Below are positions 46,030 to 56,443 of a stretch of DNA of 64,000 bases, piece by piece. Origin of the DNA: Rhexocercosporidium sp. MPI-PUGE-AT-0058 (lineage: Eukaryota > Ascomycota > Leotiomycetes > Helotiales); NCBI GenBank assembly GCA_020746875.1, contig JAGTJL010000015.1:62001-126000 (forward strand). The letters are read 5' to 3'. The stretch's first letter is position 1, and each line of letters begins with the position of its first letter. The translations under genes and the position numbers were made by a program. The notes below the pieces were generated by a model. The model was not told where the DNA came from. It made no database searches and saw only the letters and a list, made by a program, of their open reading frames with translations.

Positions 46030-46668
46030 GAGGCTGGCGGGTGGCGGCAGTTTGAACTGTGCTGGGTAGTAGTCCTCGTTATTCAGCAGTACGTAATGCG
46101 GGCAGGTGTATCTGCTCTTCGATCGATGATGGGTTGCTTGGGCAGTTCAATCCAATCCGCGCGAGTGATGTTGAAGCCGAAGCAGACTTCTGGTTCTGCG
46201 AAGGAAGCAAACAGAATGAGGGAGTGAGGCAGCGAATATGTCCAAGCTTTCTTTCCCATACTACGGCTGCATCCCTGTGGACTCCAAAATGGTGGGTGGG
46301 CAAAATTAAGGTTGGACTAGAGCAAGCTAGGCTAGCCGACCTCAAGATAACCAGCGGTGGGTGGGGCGGGCTTCCAGATTGGCCAGATTGGCCAGCAAGG
46401 CGGCGACGTGAGGCTCCATCCATTCTGCAACTCGAATCTGTTCGACCTCGACTCTTTGGTGGCTGCAACTCGAATTCCCAACTGTTGTGACGGACCCACA
46501 GCAGAGGCTGGACCTTGACTGACAGTACAACAAGTACCCAGCACAGTCGGTCACAAAGGAGCATCGTGCGTCTGCTACTCGCAGGCAATAGTCGCAAGCC
46601 AGCTTCGAGCCTCCGCTACCTGCAGCTTCTCTCCTACCTGTTCTCGACTCCAAGGCGCGTTGCGAAAC
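46030..46668. promoter_or_regulatory. Divergent promoter region, PP5 and ESS-2 homologue
   Basis: 640 bases between two divergent housekeeping genes. Contains GGTGGGTGGGGCGGGC (about 46356) and a direct repeat of CAGATTGGC (46376-46394), an inverted CCAAT-type motif. No TATA box close to either start. Confidence 0.5.
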
Positions 46669-48024
46669 ATGGAGGCTTCAAAGTCTTCTGCTCTTGCTCG
46701 CCGGTCAACAGACACCGAGCTGATGCCGCCACCCCCACCTCCCAAGCGCATCAAGAGGCCGAAGAATGTGATCGACGAGGATTCATATACAGATGCCATA
46801 TCGGAAATCATCGCACGCGACTTTTTCCCTGGGCTGTTGGAGACAGAAACCCAGCAGGAGTATCTGGACGCCCTCGACTCAAACGACGCAGCGTGGATTT
46901 CAACAGCTGGTCGGAGACTCACACAAGTTATGACCCCTGGTAGAAGGAAAGGAAGGCGGGGAACATCGATACAGACCCCATTACGAGCTTCGGACACGCC
47001 AAGGACCTTCGCAGGCGATACTCCGATGTCAGTTGTCTCGGACGTGACGGCATCTACACAGACAACAACCATTCCAGAGGTCGATACCAACATGAGCCTG
47101 GATAAGTTTCAGTCCTTGTATACAAGCGAAGACAACGAGAGTTTCTACAAGCTTCTGGATAAGCAAAATCAGAAACGGGCAGAGAAATATGCTTGGATGT
47201 GGTCAGCCAACAATAAATTGCCGTCAAAAATGATGCTGAAACAAAAGGAAATCGAAACAAAACTTCTTACGTCGCGCGGCTCTCTGGTGGATGATGGTGG
47301 GAAAAGAGATAGGCTGGCTATCCGAGATGTGAGCGAAAAGCCTGCACGGCCTGATTCATGGAAGTCAAAGCCAGATAACAATTTGATGTTTCGCGTCGAC
47401 AGCGTGGAAGATTCAATCGAGACAGTGGCACAGAAGTCACAAAACGAGTCAAGAGCGGCCCCAAAAGGCGTCGTCTACAGTAATACTCGTATGCCTGCCG
47501 CGACTTTAACACAGAACAACCCCGGCGCACCTTCATCGCCATCCTTGTCCGCTGTCAGAGATGCCATCGCGGGACAGAGACGGGCATGCGATGTGGAGTC
47601 TAGACTTGGCGGAAACGAAACGCCCCGAGTAAATGGGTATGCATTTGTGGACGACGAGCCGGAAGATGAGATGCATGTCCCTGGTCCAATCATTAACCTG
47701 GGAAAAGGAGAACTTGTCAGGAACCCATTTGTCATCAAGAACCAGAGCAGAAGGGAAGATTTACATCACCGAATGGTTGACAAAAATGCTCAATCCAAGC
47801 GAGCATCGTCAAAGCTAGGAATGACGGGCAAGGTAGATGCGACTCCAGTTCCGAAGTTTCCTAGCAGCCCAAGAGTTGGTTCTGGTCAATTGACGCCTGC
47901 TGCTCAGCGTCTGTGGAGCAAAGTAGGAAATGGCAGCTCTCGGGAAACATCGTCCACATTTGGGGTCCAGACACCTCATACTGTGCGGACCAAGTCAAGT
48001 CTGCGAGCTCGCTGGACGCCCTAA
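46669..48024 (+). CDS. ESS-2/DGCR14-family nuclear splicing-associated protein
   Basis: Single exon, 451 residues from the ATG at 46669 (or 454 from 46660). Family signs: KRPKNVIDEDSYTDAISEIIARDFFPGL at about residues 28-55, then LDALDSND, the long acidic/serine-threonine region, SLDKFQSLYTSEDNESFYKLLDKQNQKRAEKYAWMW, and the C-terminal VRNPFVIKNQSRREDLHHRMVD block with TPAAQRLWSKV near the end. Homologues (Es2, Bis1 in fission yeast) are nuclear, associate with the spliceosome C complex, and have no enzymatic motif. A proline run (MPPPPPPKR) lies near the N-terminus. Length agrees with the family (400-500). Confidence 0.9.
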   Translation: MEASKSSALARRSTDTELMPPPPPPKRIKRPKNVIDEDSYTDAISEIIARDFFPGLLETETQQEYLDALDSNDAAWISTAGRRLTQVMTPGRRKGRRGTSIQTPLRASDTPRTFAGDTPMSVVSDVTASTQTTTIPEVDTNMSLDKFQSLYTSEDNESFYKLLDKQNQKRAEKYAWMWSANNKLPSKMMLKQKEIETKLLTSRGSLVDDGGKRDRLAIRDVSEKPARPDSWKSKPDNNLMFRVDSVEDSIETVAQKSQNESRAAPKGVVYSNTRMPAATLTQNNPGAPSSPSLSAVRDAIAGQRRACDVESRLGGNETPRVNGYAFVDDEPEDEMHVPGPIINLGKGELVRNPFVIKNQSRREDLHHRMVDKNAQSKRASSKLGMTGKVDATPVPKFPSSPRVGSGQLTPAAQRLWSKVGNGSSRETSSTFGVQTPHTVRTKSSLRARWTP

Positions 48025-48368
48025 GTAAGTAGCTGGGAGCCTTGCCTGACCTGGATATGGATTCGAAGCACAATTTGAGTTTCAGAAGGATTGATCACAT
48101 CCGTTGATGATCCAGCTCAGGCAGCGACGTGACAGGGGAGGCTTCTTTAGGATCGGGACCTGAATTGGTACCACAAACCTTGCTCTGAGGATTTGGAGAT
48201 GGAATCTTCGTAGTGGTGCTTAGGGTGGTACATGTTATTACCGGGTCAACTAGATGCAATGAGAAGAATGAATATGATATCCCCAATTAGCCTCTAGATA
48301 GCTACTTCTAGGTCTACCGAGAAATAAGTATCCCATGCGGTGATTATTCCTGTATCTCTTATGGTATA
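48025..48368. other. 3' flank of the ESS-2 gene
   Basis: About 340 bases of normal composition up to the TA target of the pogo element. Nothing recognised. Confidence 0.45.
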
Positions 48369-48452
48369 ATCGTCAGTGCGCTGCCTGTAATTCTGCGAGC
48401 TCTCGCTTATAGTCAGGGAATTCAAGTGTTATAGGAAAGCAAGTGTCATAGC
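48369..48452 (+). repeat. Left terminal inverted repeat of the pogo element
   Basis: Begins ATCGTCAGTGCGCTGCC. Compared with the right end it has TpA where the right end has CpA at four places and CpA where the right has TpA at one. Confidence 0.88.
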
Positions 48453-48539
48453 TTAGATTCCCCCGCACCACTTAATTTATATAGTAATTAAGAATTTGCA
48501 CTATTAATTATTATTAAAATTGTATAAAATTAGTATTAT

Positions 48540-50590
48540 AAGTTATGGAGTCAATTGAGCCTATATTAGACTTAATATTAGAGCTGTCTAGTGCCTCAGG
48601 TATATCTTCGAGCTCTGCCTCCGGCGCAGGGGAAGACTCTATTAGATTCTTATAATTAATGGCCTCTCTTATTATAGGCTTTATAAAGAATATAATTTCG
48701 TCGCCCTTAATTCTATCGACAGCTAATTGAGCCTGAATTACGGCGTGATAGAATTTGGGATAGCCTTAAGGCGTGAGAAAAAGAGCCTTTATAACGTTCG
48801 GAGTTTTATTAGGCTCTCTCACAGGAATTAAGACTTTAGCCGGAGTGAACTCTTCACGCGCTTTATAGCCCTTTAATAGCTTTTTATTTATTTAGTTACT
48901 CTTCTTAGCTACGACTCCTGCAACTCGGAGGCTTTTTTTTAATTTATTAATTACTTAAATAAGGTTACGTTAAGCTTTACGTAAAGCCTCCGTCTTTTTA
49001 GTCTCTTCTCGAATGCGAATTCTTTCTCGTAAGTCGTCGACGTTACTTACGCCTCTACTTTTATGTACACTCCGACGAGAAGTCTTCTTGCGCTTGCTGT
49101 CTTCTTTAATCTTTTACTATAAAGCCGCATACTCGACCGTAGTTAGGTAAGCCTTTTATAACTTAACCGCAGTATTTTATATTATTTAGGAAAAGATATT
49201 ACGAGAATTATTTAAAAACTGTGTAAGGTCTTTATTAATAAACGAGTTAATAGTAAATGTCGTACTTTATAGTTTATAAGGCTTTAACGGAGGTAATAAA
49301 AGTAAGTCTAACTCGTCCTTAGTAACTTTTATATTTATAATATTATGTTTCTTTTTATTATATAACTGTATCTTCTTTAAGCCGACTTAAACATTAAAAG
49401 GTCATATTCTTAACGTAATAAAAGCGTTAATAATTATATACTATTGTATAGCTTTTTAACGAATTCCCGTGAGATTACGGAAAAAGAAAGTAATAATATA
49501 TTCGAAATCGAGAGATCTTAAGGCAGCGGCAATAACTATTAAGTAATAATGCTTTTATAACTAAAAGATGTCGACATTAAGAGGTTATAGAATATACGTG
49601 AAGTAATTAGGGAAATAAAATAAAAAGATATGGTTCTTTATATACTTAAATTAAAATGAAAGCCAGTAGTAAGACTTATGGCTATTTAAGAGTAACATTT
49701 TCTATGGTTTAAATAGTCCGGCATAAGAATACTTAATTAAATAATTGGCATATCTTATGATTATGTCGTTATTAATATATTTAAATAATAATATGTCTAA
49801 TGTCTCGTTTCCCACAAGATTTAAGGATATTTAATTTTTTATTATCTTTTTTCTTAAAGTAATAATAAATAAAGGAAGCGTATTCTTTTCATCTCCCCGA
49901 ATTGTCTCGATTATAATAAGAGATTTGCGGTTCTCTAGTAAGGCCGTATAAAGCTCGTTAATAGCCGTAGGAACAATAACTAATTCTTTAGTAAGACAGC
50001 CAACTCGTACTCTAAACTCGTCCATATTCAATAGTTTCTTCCCTCTGTCGATTTTGTATTTCTTTATAGCCTCGTCTAACTTAGTAAACCACTTCTTTAT
50101 ATCTTCTTCTATATGAGATTCGAGTCTAATATATTTAATTGGCTTAGTCTTAATCGTATAGAGGTTCGGGTTATTCTTTAGCCAGCCTGTAAACTAGCGT
50201 TTAAATGGTAGGCGAAGAGAAGGAGATTTAGCCTATAGATATTAATAACAAATTCAACACGAATTATAAGGGAAATTATAGCTTGCAGATATGTAATAGC
50301 TGCTTTAACTATTTCATGAGTTGCTCCTAAGCCGGCTTCCTATTGCTCGTAGCAATACTGCCGAATAGCCTCATCTTGCGCCGCTGTCAAGATAATATTA
50401 TTGCCGCCATAGCAATTAAAGCCTCTAGAGGCATTCCGAGTCTTATGCTTTAGCCTATATATTAATTAACGTAATACATCTTCCTTAATATAAAAAATAC
50501 GTGCTATATTCTTTAATAGCTTTATAGGGTTATTTAGAGCCTAATCTCTTACCTCTTGAAAGGCTCGATTATACGCGGACTTTATACGAT
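48540..50590 (-). pseudogene. Pogo-family transposase relic
   Basis: Read from 50590 down: NPIKLLKNIARIFYIKEDVLR (psq-type helix-turn-helix), AAQDEAIRQY and EAGLGATHEIVKAAI (Tc5-type DNA-binding region), then NMDEFRVRVGCLTKELVIVP at 49975-50040, the first catalytic-Asp block of DDE_1 transposases, followed by ETIRGDEKNTLPLFI. Downstream a PNVIKALFLTP-GYPKFYHAV block (about 48750-48800) fits the C-terminal region. Many TAA/TAG stops interrupt it. Confidence 0.8.
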
Positions 50591-50734
50591 GAATAAAATA
50601 GAAGTTACTTAATGGCTCCATAATGTCCCAAAAAAAATCGATGCGTGTAATTAATAAAGGGGCTGATAGAGTTGTCATAGTCGCGATCAAAAGTACGCGT
50701 TTTTTAGTGAGGATTTACACTTATCGCTATCTAG

Positions 50735-50818
50735 GCTGTGACACTTGCTTTCCTGTGACACTTGAATTCCCTGACTGTAAGCGAGAGCTCGCAGAATTAC
50801 AGGCAGCGCACTAACGAT
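50735..50818 (-). repeat. Right terminal inverted repeat of the pogo element
   Basis: Complement of the left end apart from a handful of CpA/TpA differences. Followed by TA. Confidence 0.88.
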
Positions 50819-51079
50819 TAACAGTTGCAAAAGAAAACAAGACAAAGTATCATAGCCGAGCCCCCCTGACCACAAGGTAAGCAAGCTAACCAAGCAGATG
50901 GTAGACCTTAAGCTTTGACCAGACCCACTCCATCTGCGTCATTATTTTCAAAAGAGCTTTCATACATTGAACCCCAAAACAACAACCCTTGTGTGCTGTC
51001 CCGTCTGATTTCCTCGAAACTGCCGTCTGAAATATGAACAGATAGCCGTTTGCGGCTGTGACCCGCCCCATTTGCGCTC

Positions 51080-53584
51080 ATGGCTGGAAAGCGGCTTTTG
51101 GACTTCGCTGCGCTCTTCAACGCTTCTCGTGGCGTGGCCCAGATGCATGTGGCTTTGAGATCAAGGCAGCTCGACGTTTACAATAGAACGTCAACATTAG
51201 CAAGGGCAGTGCGGAGCCAAACAGATCGCGTTACGGAGACTGTCAAAGCAGCTTCGGTCCTAGCTTCGCGTCTGAATGAGGATGCGCCGGCATGGTCTGC
51301 AGATAGTCGAGCTGGTACATCGAGTCGAGGAGGACAAATCCCAAGGAAGGAATCAACTGCTGGATCTTCGAATTCCCTGCCCAAGAACGGTATCGACCAA
51401 GATCACTTCTATGAAAAGTCATCAGCCAATTCTGCGGTCGATCCAGTTCCGGACGGAGATTTGGGAATCGAGCAGGAATCCGCCAATCGCTACCCCCTCC
51501 CAGATGGTACAATCCCCCCGACAGATGCAAACTTGAACAAGGCTCCATTGGATCACGACATCATATCTACGAGACGTGAGGATGAGCCGGCGAAGAAGCC
51601 TCTGAAGGAGAAAGGAATCGAACCGGTCTCGTCGAATGCTTCATCGATTCCCACACCTTCGCAAGACCCACGCCCTGCAAAAGCAGAACCACCAAGTAGA
51701 GAAGTCGAGCAAATACCTTACAATACCGTAGATGCATTCGATAGCTCTGTGCAAGGGGCGCTAGAGAAGGGACGTGGCGAGGACAGTTTCTACGAGAAGT
51801 CAACGCACACATCCCCTGCTGTTTCCTCTTTACCTCGAATACAACTGCCAAGCCATACATCGAATACTCAAGGCAATCCACATCCATCAAAGACCGAAAT
51901 CAATTCCGACTCCTTTTACAGCTCCTCAAAATTGCCCCCTACCGAAGAGTCCCCCCCTGGCGATATCAACACCGATCTTTTTCACAGTTCCCGAGTTGCT
52001 CGGATTCTTGGTGGCGGTATTCAGGGAGGAAGGAAATTCAGTGGGCAAAAGATAGGTGTGGCCAGTACGTCGGCTGACCAAATACAAGTTACAGGAGAGA
52101 AGGACTGTAGCAAGATTGCCCCTCAGACTCCGCAGGACAATGATTTCAAGAGTTTCAACTCAAAGCCCGCTACTCCTCCGGGTCAAGTCGACGAAGATAT
52201 TGGAAAACTTGCCGAGTCTATAGTGGAAGAAACTACGACCCTTTCGAACTCAGCTCCATATGAATTGAGAGAATCGAAGGTCCCCTCGTCAAGGCTGGGG
52301 AGATTATGGAACTATGGAGGTCTAGCTGCCGGCATGGTCGGAGGAGCAATATCCGAGAGCCTCCGTCGAGTAGGCGGAGGCGGTAGCGAAGGGTCTTACA
52401 TGCTCAGTGCTGGAAATATGGACAGACTCGTGACTAAACTCTCTCGAATGAGAGGTGCTGCCCTGAAGCTCGGCCAGGTTATAAGCTTCCAGGATTCCAA
52501 AATGCTTCCTGAGCCGATCCGAGAAGTGTTACAGAGGGTTCAAGACAGGGCAGATTACATGCCTCCTTCACAGCGTGATAGAGTTCTCGCGGACAATCTT
52601 GGCGCGGATTGGAGAGAGATTTTCTCTAGCTTTGACGAGAAGCCACTGGCCGCAGCATCAATAGGTCAAGTCCACAGCGCTGTGTTGAAATCCAATGGTG
52701 CCCGTGTGGCAGTCAAAGTCCAGTACCCGGGAGTCGCCAACTCTATCGACTCTGATCTCAGTAATCTTGCTCTACTATTGACCGCTTCTCGACTTTTGCC
52801 AAAAGGACTCTTCCTTGACAAAACTATTGCCAATGCTCGAACTGAACTGGCATGGGAATGTGATTACATCAGAGAAGCTGAGTGCGGACGTCGATTTGAA
52901 AGCTTGCTGGCCGATGAGAAGGATGTCTTTCTTGTCCCCAAAGTATACCCAGAAGCTTCGGGAAGGCAGGTGTTGACAATGGAATTTATGGATGGTATCG
53001 GCGTCACGAGGGTCCAGAGCTTTACCCAGGAGCAGAAAGACTGGATTGGTACTCAAATCCTGCGTTTATGTCTACGCGAAATCACCGAATTCAGATTCAT
53101 GCAGACGGATCCCAATTGGACCAACTTCCTATACAATGCGAAAACGAACAAGCTGGAACTGCTTGATTTTGGCGCATCGAGAGAGTACCCCGAATTTTTC
53201 ATCACGAGATATACGAAGTTACTAGCAGCGGCGTCGAGGTCGAACAGAGATACAGTCCAAGCTCTCTCCGTTGAACTTGGCTACCTGACTGGACATGAGT
53301 CTAAGGCTATGCTAGACGCGCACATCGCATCCGTACTTACGCTTGCAGAGCCTTTCTTGGACTCATCGCCCGAGATCTACGATTTCAAGAATCAAACGAT
53401 CACGGATAGAGTGAAGGAATTGATCCCATTGATGATCAGAGAGAGGCTAACCCCTCCACCAGAGGAGACTTATAGCTTGCACAGGAAACTCAGCGGTGCG
53501 TTTCTCCTCTGTGCAAGGCTAGGGAGTCGTGTAAGATGTCGCGAGCTGTTTGAGAACAGCATGAAAAGGGCCAACCTCTTGTAA
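51080..53584 (+). CDS. coq8: COQ8/ABC1 atypical kinase of coenzyme Q biosynthesis
   Basis: Single exon, 834 residues. The C-terminal ABC1/UbiB kinase-like domain covers about residues 400-834: KxGQ motif K463-Q466 in ALKLGQVISFQD, the alanine-rich nucleotide loop LAAASIGQVH at 523-532, VAVKVQYPG with the ATP lysine K546, QTDPNWTNFLY (catalytic-loop Asp and Asn) and LDFGASREY (DFG). In the family it is an ATPase on the matrix face of the inner mitochondrial membrane that supports the CoQ synthome. The first 60 residues are rich in Arg/Ala/Ser, consistent with mitochondrial import. Residues 60-400 are disordered and carry four degenerate copies of a D-x-F-Y-E-K-S motif (about 108, 236, 278 and 299). 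Confidence 0.93.
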   Translation: MAGKRLLDFAALFNASRGVAQMHVALRSRQLDVYNRTSTLARAVRSQTDRVTETVKAASVLASRLNEDAPAWSADSRAGTSSRGGQIPRKESTAGSSNSLPKNGIDQDHFYEKSSANSAVDPVPDGDLGIEQESANRYPLPDGTIPPTDANLNKAPLDHDIISTRREDEPAKKPLKEKGIEPVSSNASSIPTPSQDPRPAKAEPPSREVEQIPYNTVDAFDSSVQGALEKGRGEDSFYEKSTHTSPAVSSLPRIQLPSHTSNTQGNPHPSKTEINSDSFYSSSKLPPTEESPPGDINTDLFHSSRVARILGGGIQGGRKFSGQKIGVASTSADQIQVTGEKDCSKIAPQTPQDNDFKSFNSKPATPPGQVDEDIGKLAESIVEETTTLSNSAPYELRESKVPSSRLGRLWNYGGLAAGMVGGAISESLRRVGGGGSEGSYMLSAGNMDRLVTKLSRMRGAALKLGQVISFQDSKMLPEPIREVLQRVQDRADYMPPSQRDRVLADNLGADWREIFSSFDEKPLAAASIGQVHSAVLKSNGARVAVKVQYPGVANSIDSDLSNLALLLTASRLLPKGLFLDKTIANARTELAWECDYIREAECGRRFESLLADEKDVFLVPKVYPEASGRQVLTMEFMDGIGVTRVQSFTQEQKDWIGTQILRLCLREITEFRFMQTDPNWTNFLYNAKTNKLELLDFGASREYPEFFITRYTKLLAAASRSNRDTVQALSVELGYLTGHESKAMLDAHIASVLTLAEPFLDSSPEIYDFKNQTITDRVKELIPLMIRERLTPPPEETYSLHRKLSGAFLLCARLGSRVRCRELFENSMKRANLL

Positions 53585-53710
53585 ATGTACGGGGATAGCT
53601 CATCAACACACTGTACTCTTTCCGATATGAAAATAAAAGAATGGATGGTTGGAAGAAGCCAAATCGTCATTAAGGCGGACAGGGTTTCAATTTATCTAAA
53701 CCATGCCATT

Positions 53711-54645
53711 CTATTCGACATTCCTCCTCGCAAATGGCATCTTCTTCTTCTCCCTGCCCTCCACCTTCTTGCGTCTCCGCTCCATCACATGATCCAGTTG
53801 TTTTCCCTTCAGCTCCCCGAACGTGTCGAGCAACACACGCTTCTTCTGCTCGGCCTTCTTCAAATAGAAAGGCTGCTTTCCCTGCTTGACCAGCTCCTTC
53901 TCTTCCCTCCTATGCCGGTCCAAGATTTCTTGCTCCTTGTTCTTCCGTAACTGAGCCTTCTTCTTTGACTCCATTGATAACAATGCTCGCTTCAGCTTCT
54001 CCTTAGCATCCTCATCCTTGCAATTCTTGATTGCGGTTCGAAGCTCCTTCATCTCGTCTTCACGATAGTTGTCTAGAAATGCATAGGCTTTGCTGACTCT
54101 TGCTTCATCAATCGGTCCTCCAATAGCCTCGAACCTTGGATCCCGGTACGCTCGTTTGACTACGGGGACAACCTCGCGCTTTCGAGAGACTGCTTTCTTG
54201 CTGGAGATTTCTGTGGGAGCATGTTTACTTGATCTGTTGAAATCGCGGTGATCTTTCCTGCCGGCTTTCCGTTCCAGGGCCTCATTATTTTCCCAATTAT
54301 CTCCATGTTTATTTTTTGTAGCCTTCTTCTTGCGACCTGGTTCAAGTGATGCTTGTGCTTTGGCCAATGCGCCGAATGATATTGATGCTGCATTATCTGC
54401 TATCTCTTCTTCTGAATCGTCCGAATTGGACTGGATTACATTAGCCAAGTGCAAGAAGATACGCCTCGGGCCAGACAAACCTCTTCAGAACCATCCCGAT
54501 CTTCCACTCTTTGCCCCTCGTCGTCTTCGTCCGCCTCTTCAACAGGCTCTTCATTGGCATCCTCTAATTCCGCGCTCGACTCGCGCCTAGGTCTGACACG
54601 GCGTTTCAAAAGGGTTTCTGGGGCTTTGCGTTTGATTGACGACAT
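53711..54645 (-). CDS. rrp36: rRNA biogenesis protein RRP36
   Basis: Two exons, complement(53711..54429+1 base i.e. 53711..54430, 54481..54645), 294 residues; the 50-base intron has GTTTGT and ATCCAG borders and phases close. Acidic N-terminus (EDANEEPVEEADEDDEGQ), then FGALAKAQ, KRAYRDPRFEAIGG, the YAFLDNYREDEMKELR block, a long charged coiled coil (about 185-260) and QPFYLKKAEQKKRVLLDTFGELK, ending with a basic KKMPFARR tail. These are the RRP36 signature blocks. The protein is nucleolar, part of the 90S/SSU processome, needed for early cleavages of 35S pre-rRNA. Converges on coq8 with 126 bases between the stops. Confidence 0.92.
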
Positions 54646-54959
54646 AGTTCCTTTCTTTTCACAATATGAGATGGAAAACCGACCGTAGATTCCTCGAAAG
54701 AATTGAGTGCCCAAAAGTTATGTCGGACATCGGCGCCGCTCCATCAGATCTAAGCCGTTTGCAGCTGCGCCAAGAGGCGGTAGGTCGCGGCAATTCTAGA
54801 ACGGGCAAGGAAGTTGCTCGTTTGTAACCCAAGTTAAACTTCATATACTTTCTCCAAAGGTGAACTACACATTTCATGTACGCCATTCGATATCGGCCGA
54901 AAAGAGGAGCCTATGGCGTCTTCTATAAGAGCCTGCGATTTTCCCACCAAGCTGCAATA

Positions 54960-55952
54960 ATGAACCCTCAAGCAGACCCATTTCAACCAACGTCTCCTGC
55001 TAAGGAGGCAGCCTTCTCTGCTTCCCAAAAACCCAAAGACAGTACCTCTACAGACGACCTAGACTCAATCACTCAGTCTCTCAAGAAGGTTTCGATCAAA
55101 AGCAGCAAATCTTCGAAATCCGCCTCGAAACCTGCCGCGAAAGCCACCCCGAAACCAAAATCTCGCGGCTTTATTCCAAACGACCGAAACCCACTGTGGC
55201 GGACTAATCAAGGTAGAAACATGAACGGAAGTCCATTCACAAAGCCTCCTAGAGATGCGATCGTACCCCCATCTCTTGCTTCAGGAGGAATACCAGAGCC
55301 CACACCAGCCTACCTCGCCGCGAGTGCTGAGCCTATCCGCCAACTCCAACAGGCTCAACACCTCCTTGTTGTTATCGATCTGAACGGCACCCTCCTCTTC
55401 CGACCTAATAAGAGAGCACCTTCGATGTTCGTTGCGCGACCAAACACGGCCAGGTTCCTCAAATACTGCATCAACACTTTCAATGTTGTGATTTGGTCAT
55501 CCGCGAGACCTGACAATGTCAAGCTCATGTGCGACGCCATCCTGGATCAGGACCTGAAGAGGAAAGTTGTGGCTATATGGGGAAGGGATATGTTTGGCCT
55601 GTCATCGTTTGACTATGGCGCGAGGACGCAGTGCTATAAGAGGTTGACGAAAATGTGGGATGACCCCGAGATTGCGGCGTCTCATCCTGCGTACCAGATG
55701 GGGGAGAGATGGGATCACAGGAATACTGTGTTAGTGGATGATTCGCCTGAGAAGGGGAGGAGTGAGCCGTTCAATATGATTTTGATACCAGAGTTCTTCG
55801 GTGATGAGAATGAGCCAGGTCAGATACTGCCGCAGGTTCATGATTACTTGAACAACCTCAGTACGCACTCGAATGTTGCTGCTTACCTGAGAGCTTATCC
55901 TTTTAGAGCAGCTTTACCCGCCGCAGCTCCTGCTATCCAATACCATGGTTGA
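54960..55952 (+). CDS. FCP1/NIF-like HAD-family protein
   Basis: Single exon, 330 residues from the ATG at 54960; an upstream ATG at 54876 adds 28 residues and is less likely. Disordered, serine/lysine-rich first 120 residues with TSPAKEAAF and repeated KSSKSASK, then the FCP1-homology HAD domain: LLVVIDLNGTLLF (motif I), VVIWSSARPDN (motif II), and TVLVDDSPEKG (motifs III-IV). Motif I reads DLNGT, with Asn instead of the second Asp of the DxDxT/V phosphatase motif, so acid catalysis may be changed; close fungal relatives with this form are what I would expect, but activity is uncertain. C-terminal YLNNLSTHSNVAAYLR helix is typical for the group. Nuclear or membrane location cannot be told. 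Confidence 0.85.
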   Translation: MNPQADPFQPTSPAKEAAFSASQKPKDSTSTDDLDSITQSLKKVSIKSSKSSKSASKPAAKATPKPKSRGFIPNDRNPLWRTNQGRNMNGSPFTKPPRDAIVPPSLASGGIPEPTPAYLAASAEPIRQLQQAQHLLVVIDLNGTLLFRPNKRAPSMFVARPNTARFLKYCINTFNVVIWSSARPDNVKLMCDAILDQDLKRKVVAIWGRDMFGLSSFDYGARTQCYKRLTKMWDDPEIAASHPAYQMGERWDHRNTVLVDDSPEKGRSEPFNMILIPEFFGDENEPGQILPQVHDYLNNLSTHSNVAAYLRAYPFRAALPAAAPAIQYHG

Positions 55953-56443
55953 AGTAGCTAGTAAGCTGTAGCTCGGGCAAGGTTGCTTTAGGGTTCGAGG
56001 AGTAGACTGGGTAAGCATTCAAACCCCAACTCAAGATTATCTACTAATCAACTGTAGGGGCTTTCACGATTGTGCTACGCTACCTTACGAAGCCCCAACG
56101 AAGTTGAACGTGGAGCGCGAGAGTCCTAACGATCAAGAGTATGGCAGACCGGAAAGACAGCCACACGAATTTGGTTTTGTTTTTTTGGTTTCAATGCTCG
56201 GGAAAACACGAGAACATCCAATAGGTCAAAGGCGCATGGAATGAATAGAACTCCCCAGGCATTCAAAAACATAATGTCATAGTGGCATTGCATTGCGTTG
56301 CATTGCAAACCTAGCTGAGCTCACGGATGTTCCCACCCTTCCATGTCATGATCATTACAGGTCATCATCCATCCTCCCGTCCATCCATTTATTTCCTCTA
56401 ACGCTAAAAGACAGACCGAAGTGAATATGTTGACGGACAACAT
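55953..56443. other. Convergent 3' intergenic region
   Basis: 490 bases between the HAD gene and eEF1B-gamma, both ending here. A short TTGCA-type repeat lies at 56284-56305. No gene seen. Confidence 0.5.

Larger units (their letters stand above)
48369..50818 (-). mobile_element. Fot1/pogo-type DNA transposon (Tc1/mariner superfamily), RIP-inactivated
   Basis: About 2.45 kb, bounded by TA on both sides (48367-48368, 50819-50820) with inverted ends of about 84 bases (48369-48452 and 50735-50818). The interior encodes a broken pogo-like transposase on the minus strand. Ends plus TA target plus transposase type agree on the superfamily. The interior is strongly AT-rich, the ends less so. It is the only transposon in the housekeeping half of the window, between ESS-2 and COQ8. 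Confidence 0.88.
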
